From contig NW_006281105.1 of assembly GCF_000203795.2 (NCBI RefSeq), positions 744,001 through 808,000 on the forward strand: 64,000 nucleotides of DNA, written 5' to 3'. The position numbers and the translations under genes were made by a program. Shown here piece after piece: positions 23,474 to 36,146 of the stretch. Positions within the stretch are counted from its first letter, which is position 1. Every line of letters starts with the position of its first letter. The DNA comes from Batrachochytrium dendrobatidis JAM81. Taxonomy: Eukaryota; Chytridiomycota; Chytridiomycetes; Rhizophydiales. A model generated the notes under the pieces. That model saw only the letters and a list, made by a program, of their open reading frames with translations, ran no database searches and was not told where the DNA came from.

Positions 23474-25651
23474 TTAAATTGAGGTTTGGACTGTTTCGCT
23501 TGCTTCTGCTTGGCTCTGCATTTGATAATCTTCTCTAGCTAGTTCCTCAAGCTCCTTGAGAGGCCACATACTTAATTCAGCCGTGATTTTAAATCGATGA
23601 AGTTCCGAGGCAAGAGACTTCAATCGCACATCAGTTGCTTGCTGTTGAATCCAGACGCAATAATCAGTAATCCACACACGATCCAAAACAAATGCAACTT
23701 CGTCATGCTCTAGTAGTCGCTTTATATGCAATAATGCTTTCAAAATAGCTCTACGTCCCAGTTTAAGCAGAATCACCACATCTTCGTACACTATTTTGGT
23801 AAGATCTATATGACGATTAAGTGGAAATGCCAAGGATCTCCGCAAACTACACGATACTACTTCAGACAAACTCAAAAATGCCTACATGGTTTCAAACAAA
23901 AGAAATGAATATTGTCGCTGTGTCAAGTAGACCAAAAATCAATCAAATTCAGACTTATTTGACCTACATCAAAGCAAGATAAAGTACCACTCAGTTTGCA
24001 AATTGTCCAAGCAGACTCGACTGTATCTTCACCTTCAGTCGTTCTCAAATTAAAACAATAACCAAAAATAATATCCACTAGTCCAAGATAAATGCATCGC
24101 TCCATTGCAGAGTCAATTAAATCTTTCATGGCATGAAAAAACAGTTTAGCATACGTTTTTGACATGTGATGGTTTAAAAAAGTGTATAATGAGAAAATGT
24201 GTTGCCTACATTGACGATTTGAAAGATTGCGTAATTGGCTCTGCTCTAGCTCAGTGAATTCTAAAAAAGCGTGAGTTTTGACAGTCGGCACGCTTGTGCC
24301 TGATGATTCCTTATCCCCACTCTGCTGAATCTCTTTAAGAACTTTCCATGAAGCAGGTCGATATTTGATTAGATGTACAAACTCGTCTCGACTCAAAAAC
24401 TCGGATCTGTAGTCAAAAGGAAAAATTAAATTCACGCCAAACATGTATGCATTTCATTAATGAAACCTGATTTTACATATAACTGCATACCAGCTATTAT
24501 CATTGTCAACAAATCCATGCTCTTACATGTAATAATCTTCGTCAAATTTGGCATTTTCGGAATCAATTCTGTTCTTTCTCCTTGACTCAGGTGTTGAATG
24601 ATCCAAGTCAACAACATCTAAAATTTCGTTGGCAACATTCTCAATATTTGCGGCAAATCCACTATACTGATTATTGAAGCCATATGCTGCACCAGCCAGT
24701 AAGTTCTAACATTTCAAAATTATCACAGTGACGATTAGAATTATAACTATATGATCTGAGCATGACACGAACATTGCTTGATTGCCAGTTCCAGCAGTTC
24801 AGCCAGTGATAATCCTATAGTAAACCAATAAACGGCCTATATTCGTGTTATGACTCACCATTGGTTCGGGCAGTTGCTGTGGATAGCTCCAATCGATTTC
24901 GATTTCATCTACATTAAATATGCTATTCAGATTAGCATAAAAAGACATATACATATGTATCAAACACATCACCAAGTAGAGATAAACTGGTATTACCATG
25001 TTCCTCCATATCGCATGATTGCTGATCCATTAAACCATCTTTGACATCTTGCTCTTGGATATAAGGAGCTTTTGCACATGACACGGGATTTATCGTTTGA
25101 ATACTGGGACTGTTTTTTTGTACCAAATTAGACATCAATGGATGTGCCAATCTTTCGCTTTCTGGTTTAATTCCCATAAGTTTTGTAAGCATATCCAAAT
25201 CCTCGAAATAAACGCCTGGCTGTTCTTTTGGAATCTTGAGAAGTACTGTTCCTTTGTCAATATCGTATTTGGATTGCTCCCTGCCATCTTCAACCAAACG
25301 TCCAGGCATTGACAATCTAAATCCAATGATTTATAAAGATTGAAAAGTCAATTCAAACCAAAACAGCCATCCAGCACATAAAAGCACAATCAAACCTTAG
25401 ATAATACGGATGAGCAAAAAACTTGAACTCTGAGCCATCAATATCAATCTCGACTTCTTGTGCCTGCCACCAATTAAAAAAGTTGAAAGTGAACATTACA
25501 TTTCAAGCAGTATGAATGTAGGTCAGTATTCCTTCAAACAATACAGTATAAATGATTGGCTGTAAATAAATTTTACCTTTATAAAAGGACACTGCAAAAC
25601 CAATTCGACAAAGTCATTGGTCTGCGTAACAGTAAACCTCGGAGTAAGCAT
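23474..25651 (-). CDS. SHQ1: Shq1, H/ACA snoRNP assembly chaperone
   Basis: Shq1 holds the pseudouridine synthase dyskerin/Cbf5 before H/ACA RNP assembly. About seven exons. The N terminus from ATG 25651 (MLTPRFTVTQTNDFVELVLQ) begins a CS/p23-like domain that continues with EVEIDIDGSEFKFFAHPYYL, LSMPGRLVEDGREQSKYDID and KIPKEQPGVYFEDLDMLTKL. The Shq1-specific helical domain follows: YGFNNQYSGFAANIENVANE, DVVDLDHSTPESRRKNR and ENAKFDEDYYM (24700-24530), then RDEFVHLIKYRPASWKVLKE and the C-terminal helices (23875-23480). The stop at 23474 follows EASETVQTSI. Domain order and length fit the family. It shares a 143 bp divergent promoter region with the cyclin gene. Confidence 0.95.
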
Positions 25652-25794
25652 GTGTGGGTGTGTGCAAATTGGCACAAATTGCAAGTCTAATCAATCATCA
25701 CGTGACAATATATTTGATTTTACAACACGTGACTATATGGCAGTTTAAGAAATCGAATCGTTTGCACATTGAACTGCACATTGCATTCGTATAC

Positions 25795-28293
25795 ATGACA
25801 ACATCTCCATCTCCATTTTACTATAGCCCAGAAGAGCTTGCGGAACTATTGGAAAAAAGAGGAATTGATGTTCAAACCGATGGATTTATTCGCTGTACAA
25901 ACACATGCATCATCCGTCGTCTGGTCCAGCGTATGGGTCTGTAAGGAGCACACTTTCACTGCAATTCTTTTTACTGCCATATTCACGTAAAATGAAACAC
26001 TTGTATTCATCTTGCAGTGACTTTGTTCTGCTTTGGAGTAGAAAATGGTTGAATTTCGCTGCGCTTTCTTACTAGAAATTGACGGCTTTTTCAATTGACA
26101 ACGACCATCATAGAATACAAACTATAGTTTTGAACCGAGACTATCCCTTTTCCACTTTGGCACACCATACATTGTACGATCATTAGATTCATTCACTACA
26201 GTCCAGATATTGGGCTCGACTGTTTTGGTACTTTTAATCCAACTCTGCTCAAACTTCTGTACTCTAAACTCTTAGATACGCTCGCGTTCTAGTTCAAGAG
26301 GACAGAGATTGTAGGAATGCGACAGTTGTTTCCATGCCAATCATCAGGGGAAAATCAGTAAACTAATATTAACCATTTCATGAGATTGACTGTTTACTAT
26401 ACATTGTGCCATCTCCATATAATGTTTCATTTTACGTGAATACTGTTGTAGAATGAAATGGCTAACCTGCTTTGACTTTTATTGTAATTGAAATAAACAG
26501 TCCATACTACACATGTGCAACAGCCCTGTATATGTATCACCGATTCGTTGCACGATACTCTATTTCAGATAATCAGCAAGAAGTATGCCAGATTTTGTCG
26601 TTTTGATCTTAAAATGCATTATAACACTTTAATTCCCATCAGGTTTATTTGATCAACATAACCACAGTATTTAGCTATATGTACTATGCAGTTTTTAATG
26701 TATTTTATTTTGTCACCAACAACTAGGACGTTATTCTAGCATGTGTGTCATTGGCCATGAAAGCAGAAGAAACTGTTAAACGACTTCGAGATCTGTATAT
26801 AATGATTCACTCCATCATTCACGAAACTGTCATTGATCCGGATAGCAAGGTATACTTGTCTAATTTGCATTGATTTTCTTGTAGTATTGAGCTGGGCATC
26901 TCAAGTGGGCCTGCCAAACTAGTTTGTTTTAGGATATATCATCATGTTATTTGTGAATTACAGGCAGGATTTCTATAAATAGAAGCTAACCGGCATGGCA
27001 TGTTTTTAATATGCATTGTAGATCATGAATGAAGTGCGTGATCATGTCATGAACTACGAGCGTATGATTTTAGAGGACATGCAATTTGAGCTTTGTATTC
27101 GCCATGCTCATCATTTTGTACTAGCTTTTAATGACAAGCTTGTAGGTGAGCGAGGTTTGCACATTTTTATTGCCACTGTAGTTTTTTTAGTTCATCCATT
27201 TGAATTTAGCAGTGCATTCATGTAAACTATACGCCAAGATTCGAAAAACCTTGGTTGATTGCTCAACACTTTATTATTTGTAAAATTCAATCCATTAGGC
27301 ACAATGCACACAGCTCAAAAAGGATGGCGAGTTGCGGGAGATAGTTACACAACCACAGTGTGCATACAGTATCCTCCGCACATTATTGCTTTGGCAGCAG
27401 TATATATTGCTGGAAAATTAAACAATACAACCCCATCGCCATCACTCTTGGATAGTGACTGGCTTAGAAGAGTTTACTGTAGGCTATCTGAAATTAAAGG
27501 TATGTATTGTCAATGTTGAAATTGTTTATGCTCATTCTTAGGCATCACTTGAATCTGCTATTTCACTCTAGTCTGGTGTTGTTTTGGACAAGACCTTTTT
27601 TTCCAGATATACTTATTGTAATCTTGATTAGGTGCCATTGTCACAATTTCTGAAGAGCTTCAGTTTTCACTAATACCCGATGAGATGAAGGAAAGATACC
27701 GCCAAATTTCATCTGAAGTTAAAAACATGGATCAAAGTTCATTACACGTTAAACCAATCTACTCAAGTAAGCTGAGTTGTCAAGATATGACTTTGATTTT
27801 TGCTTAAATACGACTTGAAGAAATATGCATAGTTTAGAATTTGCCTATTAATTATATTGATAATTTAGGCCAGCATACTGCTTTACGACATGCCGATGGA
27901 CCTGTTTTGAAACGTGCACGGAATGATACCAGTAGCAATGGAGATCGAGAAGCATCAAAGAATGACGGCAGCGGATCAAATAATGGCACACACATGGATA
28001 CCAACGGTTCAGATCGAAGATATGATAGGCGAAGCAACGACAATATAGTTTCACATAATCTAAACTCAACTTCATCTGGCAATGCTGAATTTACTGAAGA
28101 TAAACCAAGTGGGCATACAGGGACTCAGTCCAGCAGTCGTGATTATCGGCGAGATAATTATGGCGAAAGTAGTCAAAGACAACATAGTGCATCACAATAT
28201 TCTAAAGGCAGTACATCCCATTCGAGTAGTAATAGTCAACACAACTCACATACTAGGCGAAGGCAATGGTCTCGAAATGAAAAGGGAAAATAA
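25795..28293 (+). CDS. Cyclin K/T-type transcriptional cyclin (Ctk2-like)
   Basis: 411 residues from seven exons: 25795-25940, 26501-26582, 26727-26849, 27022-27145, 27299-27499, 27632-27766, 27869-28293 (1236 nt). Such cyclins activate CDK9/CDK12/Ctk1-type kinases that phosphorylate the RNA polymerase II tail. Exon 1 encodes the typical opening FYYSPEELAELLEKRGID; exons 2-3 give TCATALYMYHRFVARYS and DVILACVSLAMKAEETVKRL, the first cyclin box with its Lys and Glu. Exons 4-5 hold YERMILEDMQFELCIRHAHH and PPHIIALAAVYIAGKL, the second box. The C-terminal 150 residues are low-complexity Ser/Asn/Arg/His. Intron 1 (560 bp) contains a whole MITE-like element; without it the intron would be about 80 bp. 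Whether it is K, T or L type cannot be settled by eye. Its 3' end lies 40 bp from the convergent syntaxin stop. Confidence 0.88.
25972..26450. mobile_element. MITE-like element (copy C) inside cyclin intron 1
   Basis: 479 bp from tactgccatattcacgtaaa to tttacgtgaatactgttgta, lying wholly within the intron 25941-26500. The interior shares ordered blocks with other copies, for example attgtacgatcatt-agattcattcactacagtccagatattgg, also seen in the relic at 37140-37560 and in copies D/D'. No coding capacity. Confidence 0.88.
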
Positions 28294-28333
28294 GGATTTA
28301 TTTTTATTTTTTAAAAGGTATCCACAATTTGAT

Positions 28334-30473
28334 TTAAAAGAATTTGAATCCCTCTATTAGAGTTGCAATGAATTGAATGTTAATTGTGTGTTTTAATTGC
28401 AAAAGTATACTTTGAATATGAATGCATATAGACAAGTGTGGCTTACTGAGCAACGAGGGAACGGCGACGACAATCACTACGCCAATGATAATAAAAATAA
28501 TAATGATGCACATTTTCTAAAGCCAAAATTGATTTATAATAAATTAGCAGCAGCCAAACCCACTCGCGATTCTGACAAAACACATCAATTAACAAATTTA
28601 AACTACCTTTCTGGATTTCTTTTGAAGTTTGGTGGCTTGAGCCAAACTTTGTGCTCCTGCTTCGGTATCATTTGCAGCGTTGTCGATATGTACAGCAATT
28701 TGATCAATGACCTCACCTTGTGCGGCAACCAGAACAGCCATATCCATAAACAATTGTTGGAGTTCCTATGTTGCCATGATGATTAAAATCGCACCAAACG
28801 CTAAAACCATCAAACAATCATTTATTGAACAGCAGTAAGCATATTTACCAAAATACTCTTTTCAATCTTGACCACATCCTTGTGCTTGCTTTGAATATCC
28901 TCCAACGCTTTACGTGCTTCTTGTCGTTGTCCGGTATTTACAATCTACGAGTCAACCCCCATTTTAGTAAGTGATATAGATCTATGCAGTGGATCCTTCA
29001 TGCATTCAATTTCTGATACATTTTATAAATGAAGCGACAGGTCCAAACTGCCTTGCTCCACAATATCTTTTAAAATACCTGTTTGGCAAACATTTGGCTT
29101 TTGTCACCATCCATCATTTGCTCGATTTCTTGATTAGTCGCATTGGGCTTGACTATTTGAGTACAATTAGAATTTGTATACATTTGGCATGGTGTTAATA
29201 GATATTTTTGTAAATACTAAAATTTGATTGCAGTGTTTGGCATGAATATTTAGCGTACCAACAAGACACTGTCTATGCATACGATCCTTGTATTTATCTT
29301 GATATGTCTCTTGGATCTTTTTGTAATCCATCATAACGTCCAAAAAATTTCTAGTCAACACCCCATGCTAAGAAATATTAGTGTTGATATGCCAGCCAAT
29401 AATCCAAATTTAATTGAATGATTGAGTTGAAATAAATTTGTTAGTTTTCAAATTGAAACCATATTTGAATGCATGTTAAACTTTTGATGCAAGGTTATAT
29501 GTACCTGAGATATTCTGATCTTGACATCGTTGCTATCTGGATCCTTTTTTTGCAGGGTTTTATTTTCGGCATCAATGGCTACAGTCATCAATTTCATATT
29601 TAGAATCCATTTTAGATTTGCATACTATCCATGAGCAACATTTCAAAAATCAGTGCTACCTTTCAATTTGTTTCGAATTTCCCCAGAAGCTCGATTGGTT
29701 TTATCCATCGTAGCATCCAATTCCTTTGCAATTTCTATTCAACCCCACACATGCCTAATGCATTAGATTCGACTATTTTTAAACGTTACACAACTAAAAC
29801 AAGAGTGACAACATACGTGTGCTTTGCTGCTCGCTAATAACATTGTTTAAAGCCTTATCGTGGATACTTTTAATTTCTTCGATACTTGTTCGGACAATGG
29901 CAATTTTGTCCTTGACATGAGCTAGCTCTTCAAAAAAAGATTGCATTATGGCTGTTGTGTCTTGTTCGGGCTCAGTTTGTTTTTTGGATTTCTTGGGCGG
30001 CTTTTCCTTTTTTTCCAGAGCACATTTTTCTGGCTCGCCTTCCGGCTATAAATAGTGTATAGTTTTCAATGAATGCAATAGTATCCAAAAGTTGATACAA
30101 TTATTTCAACAAGTTCAAGTCGTAGTATAAAGTTGAAACACCAATTACACGGCATATATTCAATAAAAATTCGACCGTGGCAGAATCAAGTCAGTGGCAA
30201 TATATAAAAGTCCGAATATTACCCGCATGAATAGTTGAACCAAGTAGTTTTTGTCAATACAAAATCAGAAATTTTCAATAGGTTAGCATCAGAGCATATA
30301 TTGACTGTGCGGGTTCAAGTTTTCATATCTAGTCTCGTTCTTCACAATGTAGTGAATAAACAAGAAAATGCAGTTTATCAGGTATATCAAATCAACTATA
30401 TTTCATACTAGAATGTCATTCCCAGTAGTCGAGGCACGCAACTAACCTGGAGGTCTAGCATTCTATCGCGCAT
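28334..30473 (-). CDS. SSO1: Plasma-membrane syntaxin (Sso1-type Qa-SNARE)
   Basis: A t-SNARE for exocytic fusion. A nine-codon first exon (MRDRMLDLQ, 30473-30447) matches the usual start of this family and is joined over a 401 bp intron to an acidic/lysine-rich stretch and MQSFFEELAHVKDKIAIVRT, the start of the Habc bundle. Further exons give EIAKELDATMDKTNRASGEI, HGVLTRNFLDVMMDYKKIQE and YQDKYKDRM. The SNARE motif follows: RQEARKALEDIQSKHKDVVK, then ELQQLFMDMAVLVAAQGEVI with the zero-layer glutamine in AAQGE, and AVHIDNAANDTEAGAQSL. The membrane anchor is CIIIIFIIIGVVIVVAV (about 28520-28460). The 3' end is uncertain: the frame stays open to 28334, giving a tail too long for this family, so a donor at CTCA/GTAAGC near 28445 or an earlier stop is possible. 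Confidence 0.88.
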
Positions 30474-31615
30474 ATTGAGGTTGATTTAATTATGGTAGTT
30501 ATTTGCAGAAAATACAAGTTGAAACCAAACAGTTTTTAGAATATAATCAAATGAGTAGTCGTTGGTAGATACATGAGTAAAACACGTTTGCAGTCAAACA
30601 CGAGCTTTTGAATGTTTGGCCCATTTACAATCGCGATGTGGCATTGTTTGAAAAAACTATTCGATACATTTAGATTTCTGAATCAAATCAACTATTGTTG
30701 AAATGATACATCATCAAATACAGAATGATATTTCAAGAAACTTAATCCGACACTATCAATCAGTCTTGGTATATATTAATCTCGACTTGCAATCTGCTCT
30801 TGATTTTATTGAAAGGTTTGTCCAATAAATAAACGCCATCCCAGTCTATGAAATAGTAAAAAGCCATAGGAAATCATGTTCAAGTTTGGACAATGATGTC
30901 TTGCTACTTGTATTGGAGCAAACTGATGGAAACTATAAAAGAACCAAGGTTTGTCATTATCAATAATAGCCTGGCTTATTTAATCGTATAATTAAACTCG
31001 TACACTCTTTGCTGATACTTGAATATTGTCCATCCACTCTTCTAAACCAGATTATAGTATGTTCAAATATTTGTAGTCGACTAGGATTACAATTTCAATA
31101 TTATAATTGTTCCCTCAAGTGAGCTGCTTATCAAGTAAAACTTTTATCGATTGATGAATGTTGAAGACATAGCAGATGTCGTACAAGGACAGCTGAGATT
31201 TGCTCACATACTAGACAAGATAGTAAACAAGGTCAGACTTTTGACGTAATCTTTAGCATTCAAATGATGATTTTGTAAGTGTTTCATTTTCATCAATGAA
31301 AACAAGCTTGCAGAAAGAACCAGTAGAATAAATGCCATAAAGAGTCCATTACATTACGCTTTCTACGATACTGAATGGAAGCACATTTTCAATGCACTGC
31401 AAGGATTCTCCTGTTCATTATTTCAGCTACAGTGGTAACCAAGCGAGGCAGATCTCTGATCACGATGTAGTTGGTCTTCATTCAAAAATGCATGCATGGT
31501 ATATATACGGGAATCTTTTAAAGGGTATCCTTTTTATTTGACCAATTCCGTTCATTCGGATAATAAAAAGCCTACTTTTCATCAGACCGCTCATCCATAT
31601 CAAAAGTATTTGCTA
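30474..31615. other. Intergenic region, no feature seen
   Basis: About 1.1 kb of AT-rich DNA upstream of the syntaxin and downstream of the GH5 gene. I see no conserved coding segment, tRNA or copy of the repeat-element terminus. Confidence 0.45.
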
Positions 31616-34600
31616 TTAGGAAGAGGATTTAGTTGACCTGAGTGGCTTAGCAGGTGTGATTCTAATAGAGTGAATATTGACTTCTGATCCAGCTTGACAA
31701 ATAGCATGATCCAATGCGTCGGGGAATAGCATTTTCCAATATGCATATGGTGTTTCGTCAAACCACGGCTCAATATACTGCCGTGGGTTGATTTTCCAAT
31801 AAAGAGTTTGCCGTTTCCGACTGTAAGAGTACTTTCCATCAGAAATGCACACGTCTGGTTGTGTTGGACCGCCATAGTGGAAATTTGGAACATAGATCTC
31901 TGTCATAAAACAAGTTGTAGATGTCATGTTATGAGGTAAAGTAGTGATAATGGGGGTTGAAAAATAGAGCTCAAAAGTAAGTGTTTTGAGATCAAAGCTC
32001 ATTTTGAGGGGAGTTCCAGCAATTTTTGCTGCATAAGGACGAATAACAGCATCAAGAGCACGGCCTCCCGCATGAGCATGTCCATATTCATCCACATCAT
32101 TGAAACAAATCTCGGTAATATCAAAAGGTGTGAGCGGTGTAAGTGACATACGCCTTGCATCTCTTGCAGAATTGGGGGATGCTCGACGAAACTTATCTCC
32201 CACCTGAGAAATCAGCTGCGATGTCTCGTTGATGGACGAGTCAATATCTGCAGTAGCACTTTGCGTGATTTTGATATGCATTGCTTGCGAAATACTTTCT
32301 GGCGTAGCAAACGCAGAGGTATCATTTTTTGAGCCATGATCAACTCTGTCCATTGGTCGTAATCGATGATCGATACTAGGAACTAAAAGTCCACTAATTG
32401 GCTCAACTTTACCCTGTCTATTTGTGGGAATATGGGCTGTGTTGGCACATGCTGCAGGTTTATCAAAGACAAGTCCATTTGCCTGAGCATCTAAATCTAG
32501 CTGAAACTCTTTACCATGCATGTTATTTTTAATATCCGAAAAACTAGACTGACGACTCATGGATCGAGATCCTGTCGGAGAATGTTGGCGCGAAGGCAGG
32601 TTGGAATTACTTCGGGAGTATATGGAAAAATCTTCTCCGTTCCAGTGGTCCCCAAATGCATTATCATTGTGCGGATTATAATTCCAAAGCGTAAAATTGA
32701 CCAAGTTTGACTATACCACGGCAATAAACCATGCTTATATAATTAACAATAGCTCACCAAAAACTATGAATAGCCAACATTAAAAACACACAAAATAGAT
32801 TTACCTCCATTGCATTAATGACGGCATCAAGAAAATTAGTGTGATGTTGATAGTCGCCCGTTTCAAAAGCCGCTTTTTCATTAATGTCCATGGGAATACC
32901 ACACTCGCCAATAAGACATGGCTTGGGTCCAACACGCTCATTTCCAGACCGTACAATATTGGAGATTTGGGTTCGATAATTACGATTTGCACCTCCCATA
33001 CCAAAATAGCTTGCTTGCAGCACATTTTTTGTGCCACGACTTAGACTTTGCACATCATGGGTAATCAATCCATTAAACGACTAGACAGTTTAGAACCCGT
33101 TAGCAAACATGGCTATCTATACAACACATCACCAAGCTGTATGAATTAAAGAGTATGATTCAAAAATAAAGACATACTTTGTTAAAGACTGACTTGAGAT
33201 CGTACCAATGAGGTGCATATATTGTATTTTTTAAAAGGCTGGACGAATCATTGATAAAAACAGGAGGATCCTCATTTGGAATTGGTTCAAACAATATGGT
33301 CATGTTGGGATTGGCAGAACGAATTGTCTCGGAGTATTTCTTGATAAATGGATTATAGCAATGAACATTAAAGTCAATCGGGGAGCCATCTCTACGAGTT
33401 CTGAAATAGTGCTTTTTTTTTGTAACTGGGTTCCCATTTGTATCGATATCCCAAACACCATGATCTCTCCAAATGCATTTACGACCAGGAAGCCATGCAG
33501 ACTGCTTATCAATATTCAACGTTCTAGTGCCTGATTTGCGAGTAGGCCAAGGCCAACTTTTTACAAAAAAGTCAACCGACTATAATCAAATCAACCCAAC
33601 AATTAGAAAAATAGCAAGCTCAAAGTAAACCAATCACTAAATTGGCGCATTAAACCCGGTGTGAAAATAGAATCAAAAGTTCCTAACCTGGGTATAGCCA
33701 CTTCCTAGAGCAAAAGATTGTAGTGGTGTTGGGGTGTTTGCAAGATGTAAATCTTTCATAAGATCAAAATGCTCTAAAGTATGTAGTCCAATATATCCAG
33801 GATGAGGCTCATTAATAACCTCAAATCCAACAACAGAGTCAACACCGGCAGCCAAAAAACGCCTAATGTTCAAATACACAATAAAGGCGTTATTGCTGAT
33901 ATCAAAGCATAACATACTGAAGCAATCAAAATAGCTAAAACAATTCAATAAATTACTTGGCAAGATGTGCATATGCGTTGCAGAAATGGGTTTGAAGAAA
34001 CGATTGAGGGGATTGGTTCTGGTACTTTAGATTCGGAGCAAATTCGTCTCCGCCAAAGAAAAGAGTAAACATGGTAGCTGATGCAAGTTTGATATAATTT
34101 GTGGGCCAAATCATTTTTCCATTATCATCATCGGTTGTAAAATCATGATAATGTACAGCTCCCGAGGCAATAAACTTTGTGAGATCAAGACCAGCAACTT
34201 CAAATGTCCAGCTATATTTAATAAATAGGATCATATTTAAAATCAATCAGTATTATATACGCATCCAGCAACCACGTTTTTATCCAAATGCCAGTAAACT
34301 AAAACAAGGCCTTACCCAGGAGCACCAGATCCACCAGAATAGCGACTCCATGTATCTTGATGAGGATCTAAAGTGATTGATTCAAAAAAGTGCGGTTTAG
34401 GCCAAGTGAAAAGCTTCAATGATTCGATAACAGTAAAAAAAATTACCAATAAAACACTTGATTCCATATTCTGGAGCGCGTTGAAGCAGCTTGATTAAAA
34501 AGTCGATATATTCTTCGTCGTAGATACCAGGTCCAGCATGCTCTACATAGAATTAAGCGAGGCAAAATGATACAATCAAAAAAATAGTGGGTAAGATTAG

Positions 34601-35261
34601 TGGCTTGATTGTCCATCAATGAGACTGTTCACGATTTACATTCCAAACACAAACAATGCAAAAAATCGAGGTTTCAGATTGCATCTGATAAAAATGCCAA
34701 GTAAACAGTACTGTAGTAAAGCCAACGCAATACTAGTGCATTCATAAACTCACCAAGTGCTTCCCAAGGAACCAACAATCGAGCAAAGGTAAGTCCCCAA
34801 GCATGTAGTCTTTCAAAATGCTCTTCAATTTCACAAAGTGGAAATGGACGACCTATAAATGACACGTTGCGATGATCATAGAAATTCTCACTAGTATGTC
34901 TGTTGGATCCCAAAGGAAAGGTAGGGAGTTTAGAGTTGCCAGACATATTCACTCCACGAACCAGCAGTGTTCTGCCATGCTCATCAATTAGACTGGTTTT
35001 TCCAACGAGTATCTTGCCAGACCAGGCATGGGCACAGGAAGATATAGATTTAGGAACAGAAGCTGAATGATTAGCAGTAGGATTTGCAGCTGCAAGTGGG
35101 GCCAATCGCTCTCCAGCTGCAAACCCGCAATTAGTTGGGTTTGCGGTCGGCACACTAGCATGATCCTGAAGCTGGTTGTTTAACAAAGTGGGAGGATGAC
35201 GAGGTTTCAAAGGGTCAACTAAATCCGACTGAGCCGGATGGAGAACAGGAGCAATTCCCAT
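31616..35261 (-). CDS. EGH1: Glycoside hydrolase family 5, steryl-glucosidase/EGCrP type
   Basis: Related to fungal ergosteryl-beta-glucosidase (Egh1/EGCrP2, GH5 subfamily 12), which cleaves beta-glucose from sterol glucosides or glucosylceramide. About eight exons. Exon 1 from ATG 35261 has a Pro/Ala/Ser-rich leader of about 85 residues without a signal peptide, then SLIDEHGRTLLVRGVNMSGN. Later come FARLLVPWEAL, CFIDPHQDTWSR, FGGDEFAPN, VVGFEVINEPHPGYIG (acid/base glutamate in NEP), NVHCYNPFIKKYSE, YAPHWYD and KPCLIGECGIPMDIN (nucleophile glutamate in GEC). After TLWNYNPHNDNAFGDHWNGE a Ser-rich insert (RQHSPTGSRSMSRQSSFSD) and the usual C-terminal beta domain run to 31616. Both catalytic acids are present, so it is probably active. 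Long Ser/Arg stretches suggest phosphorylation. The start ATG is 122 bp from element copy D. Confidence 0.92.
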
Positions 35262-35383
35262 GGTGAGTTATGCAACTGAAGTAATCAGAATAAGCGAGGT
35301 CGGTGTCGAATAGGTATTTATTAGGACGGATCAGGAAAAGAATTTGGTGGTTATGAAACTTGACAAGAATTGGCAATATTATT

Positions 35384-35904
35384 TACAACCGTATTCACGT
35401 AAGATAATGGAGTTGAAATCCATAAAAAAACAGCCAGTCTTGTCAAACGATAATTCATATTAGATTTACTCGACAATATTGTATTCTTTAAAGTTGGCTG
35501 ATCTTGGTGCTCATTTTTGTATAAAAGTACTGACAAATGTTGAATCTTCAACTCCTTTCATTACAAATATTGACTGATTGACACAAAAACAACTGCTGCA
35601 TTCTTTCAGACTAGAACGCAAACGTATTTGTGATTAAAATACAGAGTAGAGTGTGACTAAAAATAGTCGAGCCCAATATCTGGGTTGTAATGAATCTGAT
35701 TGTGTAATGTATAGTCATGTAAAAACAGAATCTCAATCAAAACTGGATTGACTGTACTACATGATACGTGTTGTGTTTGCTAAATTGAGGTTGTACCAAG
35801 TCGGTGCATAGCAGGAAAGTACAATGATATTTAATGATTGTATATTGCAAACCAAAAGGCAATCATTACAAAATATAATACTTTATTTTACGTGAATACG
35901 GCTA
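35384..35904. mobile_element. MITE-like element (copy D), left arm of a second inverted pair
   Basis: From tacaaccgtattcacgtaag to ttacgtgaatacggcta, 521 bp. It is the inverted counterpart of the copy at 37862-38394, and similarity continues about 48 bp past the right terminus (to about 35952, ttttcaggtctgattggcattgc...). Its position in the GH5/membrane-protein intergenic region places it upstream of both divergent genes. Confidence 0.88.
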
Positions 35905-36146
35905 CAAGTGTAATTTTCAGGTCTGATTGGCATTGCTTCAGTCTTGAAATATACAAGAAGCAAATGCGTATTCTATCAATGCGTTGTTAAGATCAATTGA
36001 TGGTCCTTGGATGGTGCACTGGGATACCAGAAGGCTTTAAGAGTTGGTTGGAAAGTTCATCAGATTGGGTATTTGCCTAAACCAAACTCATTTTGGACAA
36101 GATTGATCAACTATCCAGTTTCAAGAGAAACTTGCATTCATAGCAA

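Noticed and set aside
25654..25944. 96-codon frame as a stand-alone small protein
   Set aside because: Its last 49 codons are exon 1 of the cyclin; the apparent stop lies 2-4 bases inside intron 1, and the codons before 25795 are the divergent promoter.
28397..28786. 129-codon plus-strand frame
   Set aside because: It is antisense to the membrane anchor and SNARE exons of the syntaxin gene, which has clear family identity.
35351..35551. Frame shared with 38215-38466 (MKIQHLSV...)
   Set aside because: Again explained by inverted element copies D and D'; the frames differ at their C termini and run out of the element.
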